Of a stretch of DNA of 64,000 nt, positions 49,744-59,385 are shown piece after piece. The DNA comes from Actinobacteria bacterium UBA6100 (GTDB lineage Bacteria > Actinomycetota > Coriobacteriia > Anaerosomatales > Anaerosomataceae). Both the position numbers and the translations under genes were made by a program. A model generated the notes under the pieces. It was not told the origin of the DNA and did not search any database. It saw nothing but the letters and a program-made list of their open reading frames with translations. The stretch lies in contig DIWS01000018.1 of the NCBI GenBank assembly GCA_002423585.1, positions 1 to 64,000 of the forward strand, given 5' to 3'. The stretch's first letter is position 1. Every line of letters starts with the position of its first letter.

Positions 49744-52371
49744 GTGAAGTCCGCTGAGATCCGAGAGAGTTTCCTGTCGTTCTTCGAGAGCAAGGGCTCC
49801 AAGCGCCTGCCCTCGTCATCGCTCGTTCCCGACGACCCGTCGCTGCTGCTCACCTCGGCCGGCATGGTGCAGTTCAAGCCGGTCTTCCTAGGCGCGCGGG
49901 ACATCGGCGTGACACGGGCCACCACCTGCCAGAAGTGCGCGCGCACCACCGACATCGACATCATCGGCACCACGGGACGCCACCACAGCTTCTTCGAGAT
50001 GCTCGGCAACTTCAGTTTCGGCGACTACTTCAAGCACGAGGCGTGTGCGTGGGCCTACGAGTACTCCACTGCGGTGCTGGGTATGGATCCCGACCGCCTC
50101 TGGTTCTCGATCTACGAGGACGACGACGAGGCCGAGGCTATCTGGCGCGATGAGGTGGGCGTCCCGCAGGACCGCATCGTGCGCATGGGTGCCAAAGACA
50201 ACTTCTGGAGCGCCGGCCCCACCGGTCCGTGCGGTCCGTGCTCCGAGCTCTACTACGACCAGGGGCCTGAAGTGGGCTGCGGACTGGACACCTGCGCGCC
50301 CGGCTGTGACTGCGACCGATACGTAGAGTACTGGAACCTCGTGTTCATGCAGTACGACCGCGCCGAGGACGGGACGCTCACGCCGCTGCCCAAGCAGAAC
50401 ATCGACACGGGCATGGGGCTCGAGCGCGTGGCCGCCATCATGCAGGGCGTCCACACGAACTTCGAGACGGATGACCTTCGTGCGCTCGTAGGAGTGGCCG
50501 AGGACATCACTGGCGCGACGCTGGGCGCTGCGGCCAAGAGTGACGTGTCGCTGCGCATCCTCGCGGACCACGCGCGTGCGGTGGCGTTCCTGATCGCCGA
50601 CGGCGTTCTGCCGAGCAACGAAGGCCGCGGCTACGTGCTGCGGCGCCTGCTCCGCCGCGCTATCCGCCATGGTCGGCTCCTCGGCGTCGACGACGCGTTC
50701 ATGCTCCGGCTCATCGACACCGTGATCGAGCGCTGGGGTACGCCATACCCCGAGCTCGTCGAGCACGCGGATCTCATCCGTGGCATCGTCGCATCCGAGG
50801 AGGAGCGCTTCGGCACCACGCTTCGCCAGGGGCTCGCGTTCCTCGACGCAGCGATCGAACGCACGAAAGCCGAAGGAGGCACGGTCCTCGACGGTGTGCG
50901 CGCGTTCACGCTCCATGACACCTACGGGTTCCCGTTCGAGTTGACCTCCGAGATCGCGGCCGAGGCCGGGCTCGAGGTCGACAGCGACGCCTTCGCTGCG
51001 GCGATGGAGGAGCAGCGCGAACGCGGACGGGCCGCCGTGAAGGATGAGTCGTGGTCCACGATCGGCAGTGCGTTCGATGGGATCGCACGCACCGGTGCGA
51101 CCGAGTTCCTCGGCTACGCGCACGATGAGGCTGCGACCACGGTGGTAGGCATCGTGGTTGACGGGGTCTCGGTCGATCGGGTGGAGGCGGGTATTGCCGC
51201 CGACATCGTGCTGGCAGCGACGCCGTTCTACGCGGAGCAGGGCGGTCAGGTGGGCGACACGGGCACGATCACGGCGGACGACACCGTCTTCGCGGTCCGT
51301 GACACTCGTTTCCCGGTACCGGGCTTGATCGCGCACTCCGGCATGCTGGAGTCGGGCGCGCTGTCGGTAGGGGATGCAGCGACCGCCTCGATCGACGTCA
51401 TGCGCCGCGAGCGCATCCGCCGCAACCACACCGCCACGCACATCCTGCACTGGGCGCTTCGCCGCATCCTCGGCGATCACGTCCGGCAGTCAGGGTCGCT
51501 TGTCACTCCCGAGCGCCTGCGCTTCGACTTCACGCACTTCGAGGCGGTCTCTGCCGAGCAGCTGCGTCGCATAGAAGAGATGGCGAACCACAAGATCATG
51601 GAGAACCACCCGGTGCGCAACTACGAGACCTCGCTCGTCACCGCACGCGAGATGGGCGTGACTGCGCTCTTCGGCGAGAAGTACGGCGAGATCGTGCGCG
51701 TGCTTGAGGTCGGCAACTTCAGCAAGGAGCTCTGCGGTGGCACGCACGTAGGTCGCAGCAGTGAGATCGGGCTCGTCAAGATCACCTCCGAGGGCAGCGT
51801 GGGCGCCAACCTGCGCCGCATCGAGGCTGTGACGAGTTTCGATGCGCTGGCGTACCTCGAGCGCGTGGAGGCGCAACTCGCTCACGCCGCCGCTGCCCTC
51901 AAGGTGGGCCCGTTCGATGTCGCCGAGCGTGCCGCTGCGCTCGTGAAGCGAGCGAAAGAGCTCGAAGTAGCCGCCAAGCGCGCGAAGAGCGCTGCCTCGT
52001 CCTTCGATCCGTTGAGCATGCTCGAGGCGGCTGTCGATGTGGGTTACCGGCTGCTGGTGGCTCGCGTCCCGGATATGGCACCCGGAGAACTCCGGGGCAT
52101 ATGGGATACGCTACGCACCCGCGCCGGTGCCGATGCGGCGGTCGTCCTGGCGTCGGTCGATCCTGACGGCGGTGCGCCGATTCTTCTTGCGGCCGGCGCG
52201 CCGGGAGCAGTCACGGCCGGGTTCGACGCCGGTGCGGTTATCCGCCAGGTCGCCCCGCACATCAAGGGCGGCGGTGGCGGACGGCCGGAGATGGCACAGG
52301 CGGGCGGCAAGGACGCGACAGGTGTGGACGCCGCGCTCGCGGAAGCCCGACGCATCCTCGGAGTGGAGTAG
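49744..52371 (+). CDS. alaS: alanyl-tRNA synthetase
   Basis: The 875-residue AlaRS begins with the standard EIRESFLSFFESKGSKRLPSSSLVP and has the class II core (GTTGRHHSFFEMLGNFSFGDYFK). The editing domain is complete, with NHTATHILHWALR and CGGTHVGRSSEIG providing the zinc site. A C-Ala domain ends GGGGGRPEMAQAGGKD. The GTG start overlaps no gene but follows the previous stop immediately, with GAGGAG upstream. Confidence 0.96.
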   Translation: MKSAEIRESFLSFFESKGSKRLPSSSLVPDDPSLLLTSAGMVQFKPVFLGARDIGVTRATTCQKCARTTDIDIIGTTGRHHSFFEMLGNFSFGDYFKHEACAWAYEYSTAVLGMDPDRLWFSIYEDDDEAEAIWRDEVGVPQDRIVRMGAKDNFWSAGPTGPCGPCSELYYDQGPEVGCGLDTCAPGCDCDRYVEYWNLVFMQYDRAEDGTLTPLPKQNIDTGMGLERVAAIMQGVHTNFETDDLRALVGVAEDITGATLGAAAKSDVSLRILADHARAVAFLIADGVLPSNEGRGYVLRRLLRRAIRHGRLLGVDDAFMLRLIDTVIERWGTPYPELVEHADLIRGIVASEEERFGTTLRQGLAFLDAAIERTKAEGGTVLDGVRAFTLHDTYGFPFELTSEIAAEAGLEVDSDAFAAAMEEQRERGRAAVKDESWSTIGSAFDGIARTGATEFLGYAHDEAATTVVGIVVDGVSVDRVEAGIAADIVLAATPFYAEQGGQVGDTGTITADDTVFAVRDTRFPVPGLIAHSGMLESGALSVGDAATASIDVMRRERIRRNHTATHILHWALRRILGDHVRQSGSLVTPERLRFDFTHFEAVSAEQLRRIEEMANHKIMENHPVRNYETSLVTAREMGVTALFGEKYGEIVRVLEVGNFSKELCGGTHVGRSSEIGLVKITSEGSVGANLRRIEAVTSFDALAYLERVEAQLAHAAAALKVGPFDVAERAAALVKRAKELEVAAKRAKSAASSFDPLSMLEAAVDVGYRLLVARVPDMAPGELRGIWDTLRTRAGADAAVVLASVDPDGGAPILLAAGAPGAVTAGFDAGAVIRQVAPHIKGGGGGRPEMAQAGGKDATGVDAALAEARRILGVE

Positions 52372-52377
52372 CGGATC

Positions 52378-52803
52378 ATGCGCGCGCTCGGTCTCGACAT
52401 CGGGTCCGTGCGTGTGGGCGTCGCGGTCTCCGACCCCGACGGCGCCGTCGCTTCGGCATTGGTCGTGCTCGATGCACGCGAGCTTGCACGCGACATGCGC
52501 TCACTCGCACGTATCGTTGAGGATTACGAGGTCGGGCAGCTCGTGGTCGGCCTGCCGCTCACGCTGTCCGGTGACGAGGGTCCCCAGGCGGCCGCGGTTC
52601 GCGAGGTCGCCGACCGGTTGGCCGCCGCCCTCGGTCTGCCGTTGGCGTTCCAGGATGAGCGGAACTCGAGTGCGGAGGCCCGCCGCGCGATGCGGGCAGC
52701 GGGGCTGAGCGACAGGGAGCAACGCGGTTCGCTCGACAAGGTCGCCGCTGCGCTGCTGTTGCAGACCTGGCTCGACGCCGAACAGGCGGGGAGGCGGACA
52801 TGA
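52378..52803 (+). CDS. ruvX: RuvX/YqgF putative pre-16S rRNA nuclease
   Basis: The 141-residue RNase H-fold protein has LGLDIGSVRVGVAVSD (Asp7), VVGLPLTLSGDEG, FQDERNSSAEA and a late Asp in LDKVAAALLLQTWLD. Members process the 5' end of pre-16S rRNA. It follows alaS by six bases and overlaps mltG by four, the common alaS-ruvX-mltG cluster. Confidence 0.93.
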   Translation: MRALGLDIGSVRVGVAVSDPDGAVASALVVLDARELARDMRSLARIVEDYEVGQLVVGLPLTLSGDEGPQAAAVREVADRLAAALGLPLAFQDERNSSAEARRAMRAAGLSDREQRGSLDKVAAALLLQTWLDAEQAGRRT

Positions 52804-53894
52804 GCTCCAACGATGAACTTTCGGCCGGACGCGGGATCCGGCGGCCCGACGGACGCTCGCGTCGTCGTACGCTCGTCACTCTCGTTGCGGGGGTGCTCGC
52901 GATCGTTCTGGTGGTCGTTCCGGCGTACACGGCCTGGCAGCTCTTCTTCGCCGTCGAGTCTGATGTGGAGCACGGTATCGCCGTGCAGCTCGAGATTCCC
53001 GCAGGCGCCTCCACGGGCGACATCGCGGCCATCCTTGCTGAGGCGGGCGTCATCGACAACGGGTCGATGTTCCGTTTGCGCGCCCGGCTCGACGGCATCG
53101 ACGGCCAGCTGCGCTCGGGCATCTACGATCTCACCACCGGTATGGCATACGAAGATGTCCGCGACCGGCTGCTTTCCGGTCCGCCGATCGAGTACGTCAC
53201 GGTCACGATCCCTGAGGGATTCACCGCCGAGCAGATAGCGGACCGCCTGCAGGAGCAGGTCGGCATCCCGCGTGAGGAGTTCCTCGCGCTCGCGAAGGGC
53301 AGGGCGGCCGAGTTCGCAGCCGAACACCCTTATCTTGCCGACGTCCACGAAGGCTCCCTTGAGGGCTATCTCTTTCCGAAGACGTACCGCATCGTGAAGG
53401 GTGCGGTGGCCTCTGAGGTGATCGAGATGATGCTCGACCAGTTCGATGCCGAGGTCGCGACGGTGGACACCTCGTACGCGACCTCCCGTGACCTTACACT
53501 CCACCAGATGGTGACACTCGCGTCGATGGTGGAACGTGAGGCGCGCATCGCCGAGGAGCGCCCGATGGTGAGCTCGGTCATCTACAACCGCCTCGCGATC
53601 GGTATGAAGCTCGAGATCGATGCCACGATAGAGTACGTGATCAAGAAGAACCGGCCGAGGTTGCTCAACAGCGACCTCACGGTCGAAAGTCCGTACAATA
53701 CGTATAAGTACGCTGGCCTGCCACCCGGACCTATCGCCAGCCCGGGCCTTGCCTCGATAGAGGCCGCCGCTTCACCGGCCGAGACCGAGTTCATCTACTA
53801 CGTGCTCACCGGGGCCGACGGGTCGCACACGTTCTGTGAGACCTACGAGGAATTCCTGGTGGCGAAGGAGAAGTCGAGAGAGGTGACCCCGTAA
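52800..53894 (+). CDS. mltG: endolytic transglycosylase MltG
   Basis: The 364-residue protein has one N-terminal membrane helix (about 26-48) and an extracytoplasmic YceG domain. The catalytic Glu lies in EGSLEGYLFPKTYRI or nearby, with LASMVEREARIAEERPMVSSVIYNRL and YNTYKYAGLPPGPIASPGLASIEAA as family motifs. MltG cuts nascent glycan strands in peptidoglycan synthesis. ATGA overlaps the ruvX stop. Confidence 0.94.
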   Translation: MSSNDELSAGRGIRRPDGRSRRRTLVTLVAGVLAIVLVVVPAYTAWQLFFAVESDVEHGIAVQLEIPAGASTGDIAAILAEAGVIDNGSMFRLRARLDGIDGQLRSGIYDLTTGMAYEDVRDRLLSGPPIEYVTVTIPEGFTAEQIADRLQEQVGIPREEFLALAKGRAAEFAAEHPYLADVHEGSLEGYLFPKTYRIVKGAVASEVIEMMLDQFDAEVATVDTSYATSRDLTLHQMVTLASMVEREARIAEERPMVSSVIYNRLAIGMKLEIDATIEYVIKKNRPRLLNSDLTVESPYNTYKYAGLPPGPIASPGLASIEAAASPAETEFIYYVLTGADGSHTFCETYEEFLVAKEKSREVTP

Positions 53895-53899
53895 GCACC

Positions 53900-54853
53900 A
53901 TGAGCCAGACCACCGCACCCGCCATCCATATCGAGGGCGCTCGCAAGGCGTACAAGCCGATCGTCGGCGCGCCGTCTCGCGAGGCCGTCGCCGATGTCTC
54001 GATCTCGGTCGCGCCGGGCACGATCCACGGGCTCCTCGGCCCGAACGGCGCGGGCAAGACGACCACCATCAAGATGCTCCTTGGGCTCGTGCGTCCCACC
54101 GCCGGGATGTTCCGGATCCTCGGCGAGGATTCGACGCTTCCGGCGGGCCGGCGTGGCGTGGGGTTCATGCCAGAGCAGCCGTACTTTCCGCAGCACCTCA
54201 CGGCAGCGCACGCGCTGAAGTTGTACGCGCAACTCTCGGGTGTGCCCAGCAGCGAGATCGCGGGACGCACCAGTGCTCTTCTGGAGCGTGTCGGTCTCGC
54301 GGGACGCGAGCGCTCGACGCTCTCGACGTTCTCACGGGGGATGCTGCAGCGCCTCGGTATCGCACAGGCGCTCATCAACGAGCCGACGGTGGTCGTCCTC
54401 GACGAGCCGGCGTCGGGCCTCGATCCTGTGGGCCAACGAGATGTGCGCAACTTGATGCTGTCGTTGCGCGACTCGGGCGTCACCGTGCTCCTCTCATCGC
54501 ATCAGCTGTCCGAAGTGGAGACCGTTTGCGACGAGGTGACGATCTTGAACGCGGGCCGCGTAGCGGCGAAAGGGGATCTCGACACGCTCCTTGACATCGA
54601 GGGGCGGACGTCCATCAGGGCGCGAGGTCTCGGGGATTCGTTGCCGTCGACGCTCGCCGAGCACGCCGTCAACGTCGCCGTGTCCGGCGGCGTGTGGGTC
54701 TTCTCGGTTGCTGATGACGCTGTCCGTGCGGCGGTGGACGCCGTGGATGACGCCGGTGGCCGGATAGAGGCGATCGCGCCGATGCGCGATTCACTCGAGG
54801 ACTACTTCGCCCGCTTGCTCGCCGAGACGGCGGGGGAGGTGGGTGCCCGATGA
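53900..54853 (+). CDS. ABC transporter ATP-binding protein
   Basis: The 317-residue ATPase has Walker A GPNGAGKTTT (about 47-56), the Q-loop GFMPEQPYF, signature STFSRGMLQRL, Walker B VVVLDEPASGLDP and the H-loop SSHQLSE. A C-terminal extension of about 80 residues follows. It pairs with the permease overlapping it by four bases, forming an ABC-2 type exporter. Substrate unknown. Confidence 0.92.
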   Translation: MSQTTAPAIHIEGARKAYKPIVGAPSREAVADVSISVAPGTIHGLLGPNGAGKTTTIKMLLGLVRPTAGMFRILGEDSTLPAGRRGVGFMPEQPYFPQHLTAAHALKLYAQLSGVPSSEIAGRTSALLERVGLAGRERSTLSTFSRGMLQRLGIAQALINEPTVVVLDEPASGLDPVGQRDVRNLMLSLRDSGVTVLLSSHQLSEVETVCDEVTILNAGRVAAKGDLDTLLDIEGRTSIRARGLGDSLPSTLAEHAVNVAVSGGVWVFSVADDAVRAAVDAVDDAGGRIEAIAPMRDSLEDYFARLLAETAGEVGAR

Positions 54854-55587
54854 TGCAGCGCATCTGGCCTATCGCGCTCGGCGTCGTGGCCGACAGCCTG
54901 CGGCGCAAGGTCGTGTACGTGGTGTTGGTCTTCGCCGCGTTGTTGGCATTCGCCATCCCGTCGCTGCCCGACTACGGGCTGGGTGTTGAGAGCGCCGTCT
55001 TCCGCGAGGTGGCTCTCGCACTCGCGTTCGTGACCGCGTTGGTGGTGACGCTGTCGCTCGCTGCCAACCGGATCCCGGGGGAACTCGAACGGCGCACCGT
55101 CTACAACGTTGTCGCCAAGCGCGTCAGTCGCTGGGAGTACCTGGTGGGCACGTGGCTGGGTGTCTTTCTGGTGGCCGGTGGTGTGATGGCGGCCTTCACT
55201 GTGATCGAGCAGGTGATAGGGCTCATCACCTACGGTGAGTACATGTGGCTGCTCTGGGAGGGTGCGCTGGCGATCTGGCTGGAGATGGGAGTCGTGGCCG
55301 CCTTCGCGGTCGCGGTCTCGGCCATCACCGGTCCGGTCGTGGTGGTCACGGCCACGCTCACCGCGCTGTTCATAGGCCACTCCCGCAGCACTCTGCTCGG
55401 CGGAGAGGGAGCGCTCGCCCTGCAGCCGTTCATGCCATCGCTCGACGCGTTCAACGTGGTGAATCCCGTCGCACACGGCGATGGGGTGCCTCCCCTCTAT
55501 CTGGCGAGCATGCTGGTGGTCTTCCTGGGGCTCGCCGGTACCTCGCTCTTCGTCGGGAGCGCGCTGCTTTCCCGGAGGGACCTCTGA
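54850..55587 (+). CDS. ABC-2 type permease
   Basis: The 245-residue membrane protein has six hydrophobic helices with the ABC-2 pattern NRIPGELERRTVYNVVAKRVSRWEYLVGTWLG between the second and third. Two ATG codons lie at the overlap (54850 and 54853). It is the membrane part of the exporter made with the ATPase upstream. It is followed one base later by the exported His-rich protein. Confidence 0.87.
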   Translation: MMQRIWPIALGVVADSLRRKVVYVVLVFAALLAFAIPSLPDYGLGVESAVFREVALALAFVTALVVTLSLAANRIPGELERRTVYNVVAKRVSRWEYLVGTWLGVFLVAGGVMAAFTVIEQVIGLITYGEYMWLLWEGALAIWLEMGVVAAFAVAVSAITGPVVVVTATLTALFIGHSRSTLLGGEGALALQPFMPSLDAFNVVNPVAHGDGVPPLYLASMLVVFLGLAGTSLFVGSALLSRRDL

Positions 55588-55588
55588 C

Positions 55589-56281
55589 ATGAAGCCTGGA
55601 GCCATGCGCGGACGGTTGTTCGCGGGCATCGTGCTGTGTCTCGTGCTCGCTCTCGGCGGGCAGGCGCTTGCCGACTCGCTCGTGCCCGAGGCCTCAGGGC
55701 AGGACACCAATGCGGCCGTGGGTCGCGCAGCCTCGTCGTATCTGAGTGGCATCAGGGTGTACGCAGCCGCGGCGCTCTGGAACCGGATACACCCGCTGCT
55801 GCACGGCTACTACGCAGATGTCGGCATCGCTGACCAACGCTACATGCTCAGCACCATCGCACTGGTCGAGGCGCTTGATCCGAGCTTCACGCAGTCCTAC
55901 TACGTCGGGACCTGGATCCTCGTTCACAACGATCGCCTTGACGATGGTCTGGCGATGGCCGAGAAGGGCGTGCGGGAGGTCCCCGCCTCAGGAATCCTGC
56001 TCACCAACCTCGCGCAGATCCAGTACCTGTATGCTGAGGATCCCACAGGTGCCCTCGAAACGGCGCTCTCAGGAATAGGGCCGGACGTCGCGTGGGACAG
56101 TGCCTCGGAGCAGTACCAGGGGTATGCCGTGTTCCGTGACATCTTCAAAGCCGCCGGCCGCGACGATCTGTACGACGAGATGATAGCGGAGATAGAGCGG
56201 CTCGACGCCGAGATCGAAGCCAACCCGGACGAAGCGGATCACGATCACGATCACGACCACGACGGGGTCCCCGACCACTAG
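55589..56281 (+). CDS. exported TPR-like protein with His/Asp-rich C-terminus
   Basis: The 230-residue protein has an N-terminal signal anchor (about 10-30), helical repeats that resemble tetratricopeptide units (STIALVEALDPSFTQSYYVGTWIL, then NDRLDDGLAMAEKGVREVP and LYAEDPTGALETAL), and a C-terminal tail with alternating Asp-His (DHDHDHDHDGVPDH). The tail should bind divalent metals such as zinc or nickel. Being the third gene of the ABC operon, it could sense or deliver a metal or aid a surface process. The ATG follows CGGAGGG. Family not recognised. Confidence 0.8.
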   Translation: MKPGAMRGRLFAGIVLCLVLALGGQALADSLVPEASGQDTNAAVGRAASSYLSGIRVYAAAALWNRIHPLLHGYYADVGIADQRYMLSTIALVEALDPSFTQSYYVGTWILVHNDRLDDGLAMAEKGVREVPASGILLTNLAQIQYLYAEDPTGALETALSGIGPDVAWDSASEQYQGYAVFRDIFKAAGRDDLYDEMIAEIERLDAEIEANPDEADHDHDHDHDGVPDH

Positions 56282-56294
56282 GGAGCGCGGAGCA

Positions 56295-56783
56295 CTGCTC
56301 AGGCCCGATCACTACTTCACGAGTGTCCATGCGGTCGATCTCAAGGCGCTGCGCTCGTCAGGGGTGAGGGCGCTGCTCATCGATGTGGACAACACGGTGT
56401 CGCCGCACCACTCGTCTCAGGTGATACCCGAGATGCGGGCGTGGCTGGGGTCTCTCCCGGCCGCCGGGTTCTCATCTCGGCTGGTCTCGAACAACTGGCA
56501 TGCCAGCCTGGAGGACCGGGCGGTCGCACTAGGTGTTCCCGCCATCGGTAAGGCCAAGAAGCCGTTGACGAGCGGGTTCAGGCGGGCGGCGACCGAGCTG
56601 GGGGTGACGCCCGAGCAGTGCGCGGTCATTGGCGACCAGATCTTCACCGACATCCTCGGGGGCAACCTGTTCGGTGCGACCACCGTGCTCGTTCAGCCGG
56701 TCACGCCGGCGGATCTGCCGCACACGCGTGTACTTCGACGGCTCGAGCGGGTCATAATGAACGGACGGGACCCCGAGGCGTAG
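56295..56783 (+). CDS. yqeG: YqeG family HAD-type phosphatase, probable CTG start
   Basis: The 162-residue protein has HAD motif 1 IDVDNTVSP, motif 2 LVSNN, a Lys in GKAKKPL and motif 4 VIGDQIFTDILGGN. The family normally starts LLxPDxYxxSIxxI about 25 residues before motif 1, and the same sense, LLRPDHYFTSVHAVDLKALRSSG, is encoded here in frame upstream of the first GTG (56364). No ATG, GTG or TTG opens it. CTG at 56295 is preceded by AGGGAG nine bases away and is the best candidate. The gene is followed 27 bases later by aroE. Confidence 0.75.
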   Translation: MLRPDHYFTSVHAVDLKALRSSGVRALLIDVDNTVSPHHSSQVIPEMRAWLGSLPAAGFSSRLVSNNWHASLEDRAVALGVPAIGKAKKPLTSGFRRAATELGVTPEQCAVIGDQIFTDILGGNLFGATTVLVQPVTPADLPHTRVLRRLERVIMNGRDPEA

Positions 56784-56810
56784 GCGATTCACGCGGGGAG
56801 GCACAAGCGC

Positions 56811-57713
56811 TTGGACATCAATGGACGCACACGACCGACCGCGGTCATCGGATGGCCGGTGGCTCAATCACTGTCGCCGGCGATGCATAACGCCGCTTAT
56901 GCGGCGCTCGGTCTGAACTGGGTGTGCCTCCCTCTCGCCGTGCCCGACCAGCGCGCGCTCGTCGCGTTCGTCGAGGCTGCGCGCAAGCTGCCGTTCGTGG
57001 GCTTCAATGTCACGATGCCGTACAAGCAGGCGATGGCCGAGCTCTGCGATGAGACGGCCACGCTCGCGCAGATGGCCGGTGCTGTCAACACCGTGCACTG
57101 CGCCGATGGCCAGCTCATGGGTTACAACACCGACGGCCGCGGAATGCTCGAGTCTCTTGCCGATGATCTCGGCTTCGACGCGGCGGGCGCCAGTGTTGCG
57201 GTGATCGGCTCCGGAGGGGCAGCGGGTGCCGCGGTGACGGCGCTCCTGCTGGCCAAGGCGGGGAGCCTCACCCTCGTCAACCGTGACGTCGACCGGGCCG
57301 AGCAGCTGGTCGAGCGCGTGAGGGACCGGCTGCGCGGCATGTCCGTGAGCGTGCGTGCGTTGGACGACACGGCCGCGGACGCAGTCAGCGCGGCCGACCT
57401 CATCATCAACGCGACGCCGGTCGGTATGGGCGCCGAGGACCCGAGTCCCATTCCCGCAGCCTGGCTACGGGAGGGCCAGGTCGTGCTCGACATGGTCTAC
57501 CGTCCGGGGACGACCGCGCTCGTGCAGGAAGCGACGGCGGTCGGCGCCCGTGCTGCGAGCGGACTTGGGATGCTCGTCGCCCAGGGAGCACTGGCCATCG
57601 ATATCTGGGCCGGCGCCGACCGTGCGCAGGCCAGGGCGCCCCGCGACGTCATGCGGGCGGCGGCGGAGGCCGCGATGAACAGGATCTCCGCACCGGAGGA
57701 TGATCAGTCGTGA
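56811..57713 (+). CDS. aroE: shikimate dehydrogenase
   Basis: The 300-residue AroE reduces dehydroshikimate with NADPH in aromatic amino acid synthesis. The substrate site is seen in VAQSLSPAMHNAAY, FNVTMPYKQAM with the catalytic Lys, and AGAVNTVH; the NADP motif is GSGGAAGAAV. The TTG at 56811 follows GGGGAGG, and no ATG in frame gives a full N-terminus. A GTGA overlap ties it to pilB. Confidence 0.93.
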   Translation: MDINGRTRPTAVIGWPVAQSLSPAMHNAAYAALGLNWVCLPLAVPDQRALVAFVEAARKLPFVGFNVTMPYKQAMAELCDETATLAQMAGAVNTVHCADGQLMGYNTDGRGMLESLADDLGFDAAGASVAVIGSGGAAGAAVTALLLAKAGSLTLVNRDVDRAEQLVERVRDRLRGMSVSVRALDDTAADAVSAADLIINATPVGMGAEDPSPIPAAWLREGQVVLDMVYRPGTTALVQEATAVGARAASGLGMLVAQGALAIDIWAGADRAQARAPRDVMRAAAEAAMNRISAPEDDQS

Positions 57714-59380
57714 CGGCGGCATCCGGCAAGCGCCTCGGTCGTGTCCTCGTGCAGTCCGGGCTCATCACCCAGGAGCAGCTTGATGTCGCGCTCACGGAGC
57801 CGTCGGGGCGGTCGCTGTGCGCCGTGCTCGTCGATCAAGGCGTTGCCGATGAGATGACGATCGCCCGTGCGATCGCCGAGAGCATGGGGCTGCCCTTCGT
57901 GGACATCGGGGGCATCGATATAGATCCCACGGCGACGACGCTCATCACGCTCGACCTCGCGCGACGACACACCTGTCTCCCCATCAAGATCCAGGACGAT
58001 GAACTGGTCGTGGCGATGTCCGACCCGGCCAACATCTTCGCGATCGATGACCTTCGCATCGTGACCGGATACGACATACGCCCGGTGGTGTCGCCGGAAA
58101 GCGACTTGCTCCAGGCGATCGACCGCTTCGCGACGATGCAGGAGAACGTCGACGAGATGGTCGGCGGCATCGAGGCGTCGCGGATGATGGACGACGAGGG
58201 CGACGACGTGGGCGATGATGGTGAAGCCCCGGTTGCCAAGATCCTCAACCACGTGGTCACCGAAGCCATCCGGCAGGGCGCGGGCGACATCTACATCGAG
58301 CCCGGTGAGCACGACATCCGGGTGCGGTACCGCATCGACGGCGTCTGCCAGGAGATCATGCGGAGCCCGAAGAAGATACATCGGCAGTTGCTCAGCCGAC
58401 TGAAGATCCAGTGTGCGATGGACATCTCCGAGCGACGGGTCCCGCAGGATGGGCGCTTCGGCGTGGTGCTCGACGGCAAGTCGGTCGACTTCCGCGTCGC
58501 GGTCCTGCCCACGGTCGAGGGCGAGATGTCGGTCATGCGTCTGCTGCGCAAGGACGCGATCATGATGTCCCTCGAGGACCTCGGTTTCCTCCAGCAGCCG
58601 ATGGAGCGCATCGTCGAGGCGCTCGACCGCCCGTACGGCGCGCTGCTCGTCACCGGACCGACCGGGTCGGGCAAGTCCACCACGCTGTACGCGGCCATCA
58701 ACAAGACCACCAAGCCCACCGTGAACCTCATCACCGTCGAGGATCCGGTCGAGTACCGGCTCGAGGGACTGTCCCAGGTGCAGGTACACGAGAAGGCGGG
58801 CCTGACCTTCCCCGCAGCACTCCGTTCGATCCTGCGCCAGGACCCTGACGTCGTGATGATCGGTGAGATCCGCGACAAAGAGACGGCGACTATCGCCATC
58901 GAGGCAGCGCTTACCGGCCACCTCGTGCTCTCGACGCTCCACACCAATGACGCACCATCGGCCCTCACGCGACTCACCGAGATGGGCGTGGAGCCCTTCC
59001 TGTCGGCCTCCGCGATCAACTGCGTTCTGGCACAGCGTCTCGCGCGGCGCCTGTGCAAGGAGTGCAAGGAGAAGTACACGCCGGACGAGGAGGCGCTTGA
59101 GCGCATCGGGTTCCCCTTCGAGCCCGGACATCCGCCCCAGTTGTACCGCGCGGTGGGGTGCAACAAGTGCAACAACATCGGCTACAAGGGTCGGATGGGC
59201 GTGCACGAGGTCATGACGATGACCGAGGAGATCGAGCGCGCGTGCGTCAATCATGCGTCGGGCGATGAGATCGCCCGCATCGCCCGTGAGCAGGGGATGA
59301 AGACGCTCAGAGACGATGGATTCGCGAAGGTGCTTGCGGGCACCACCTCTATCGAGGAGATCATGCGCGTCGTCGTCTGA
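57710..59380 (+). CDS. pilB: type IV pilus assembly / type II secretion ATPase PilB (GspE)
   Basis: The 556-residue ATPase powers pilus extension. The N-terminal MshEN-like domain (about 6-70) carries RLGRVLVQSGLITQEQLDVAL, the wording of c-di-GMP-binding PilB and MshE. The motor has DIYIEPGEHDIRVRYRIDG, Walker A GPTGSGKSTT (about 322-331), Asp box VEDPVEYRLEG, Walker B DPDVVMIGEIRD and a zinc site (CKECKEKY, CNKCNNIGYKGR). All motifs for ATP hydrolysis are intact. It overlaps aroE by four bases and precedes the LC7/GTPase module. Confidence 0.93.
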   Translation: MTAASGKRLGRVLVQSGLITQEQLDVALTEPSGRSLCAVLVDQGVADEMTIARAIAESMGLPFVDIGGIDIDPTATTLITLDLARRHTCLPIKIQDDELVVAMSDPANIFAIDDLRIVTGYDIRPVVSPESDLLQAIDRFATMQENVDEMVGGIEASRMMDDEGDDVGDDGEAPVAKILNHVVTEAIRQGAGDIYIEPGEHDIRVRYRIDGVCQEIMRSPKKIHRQLLSRLKIQCAMDISERRVPQDGRFGVVLDGKSVDFRVAVLPTVEGEMSVMRLLRKDAIMMSLEDLGFLQQPMERIVEALDRPYGALLVTGPTGSGKSTTLYAAINKTTKPTVNLITVEDPVEYRLEGLSQVQVHEKAGLTFPAALRSILRQDPDVVMIGEIRDKETATIAIEAALTGHLVLSTLHTNDAPSALTRLTEMGVEPFLSASAINCVLAQRLARRLCKECKEKYTPDEEALERIGFPFEPGHPPQLYRAVGCNKCNNIGYKGRMGVHEVMTMTEEIERACVNHASGDEIARIAREQGMKTLRDDGFAKVLAGTTSIEEIMRVVV

Positions 59381-59385
59381 TGCGT

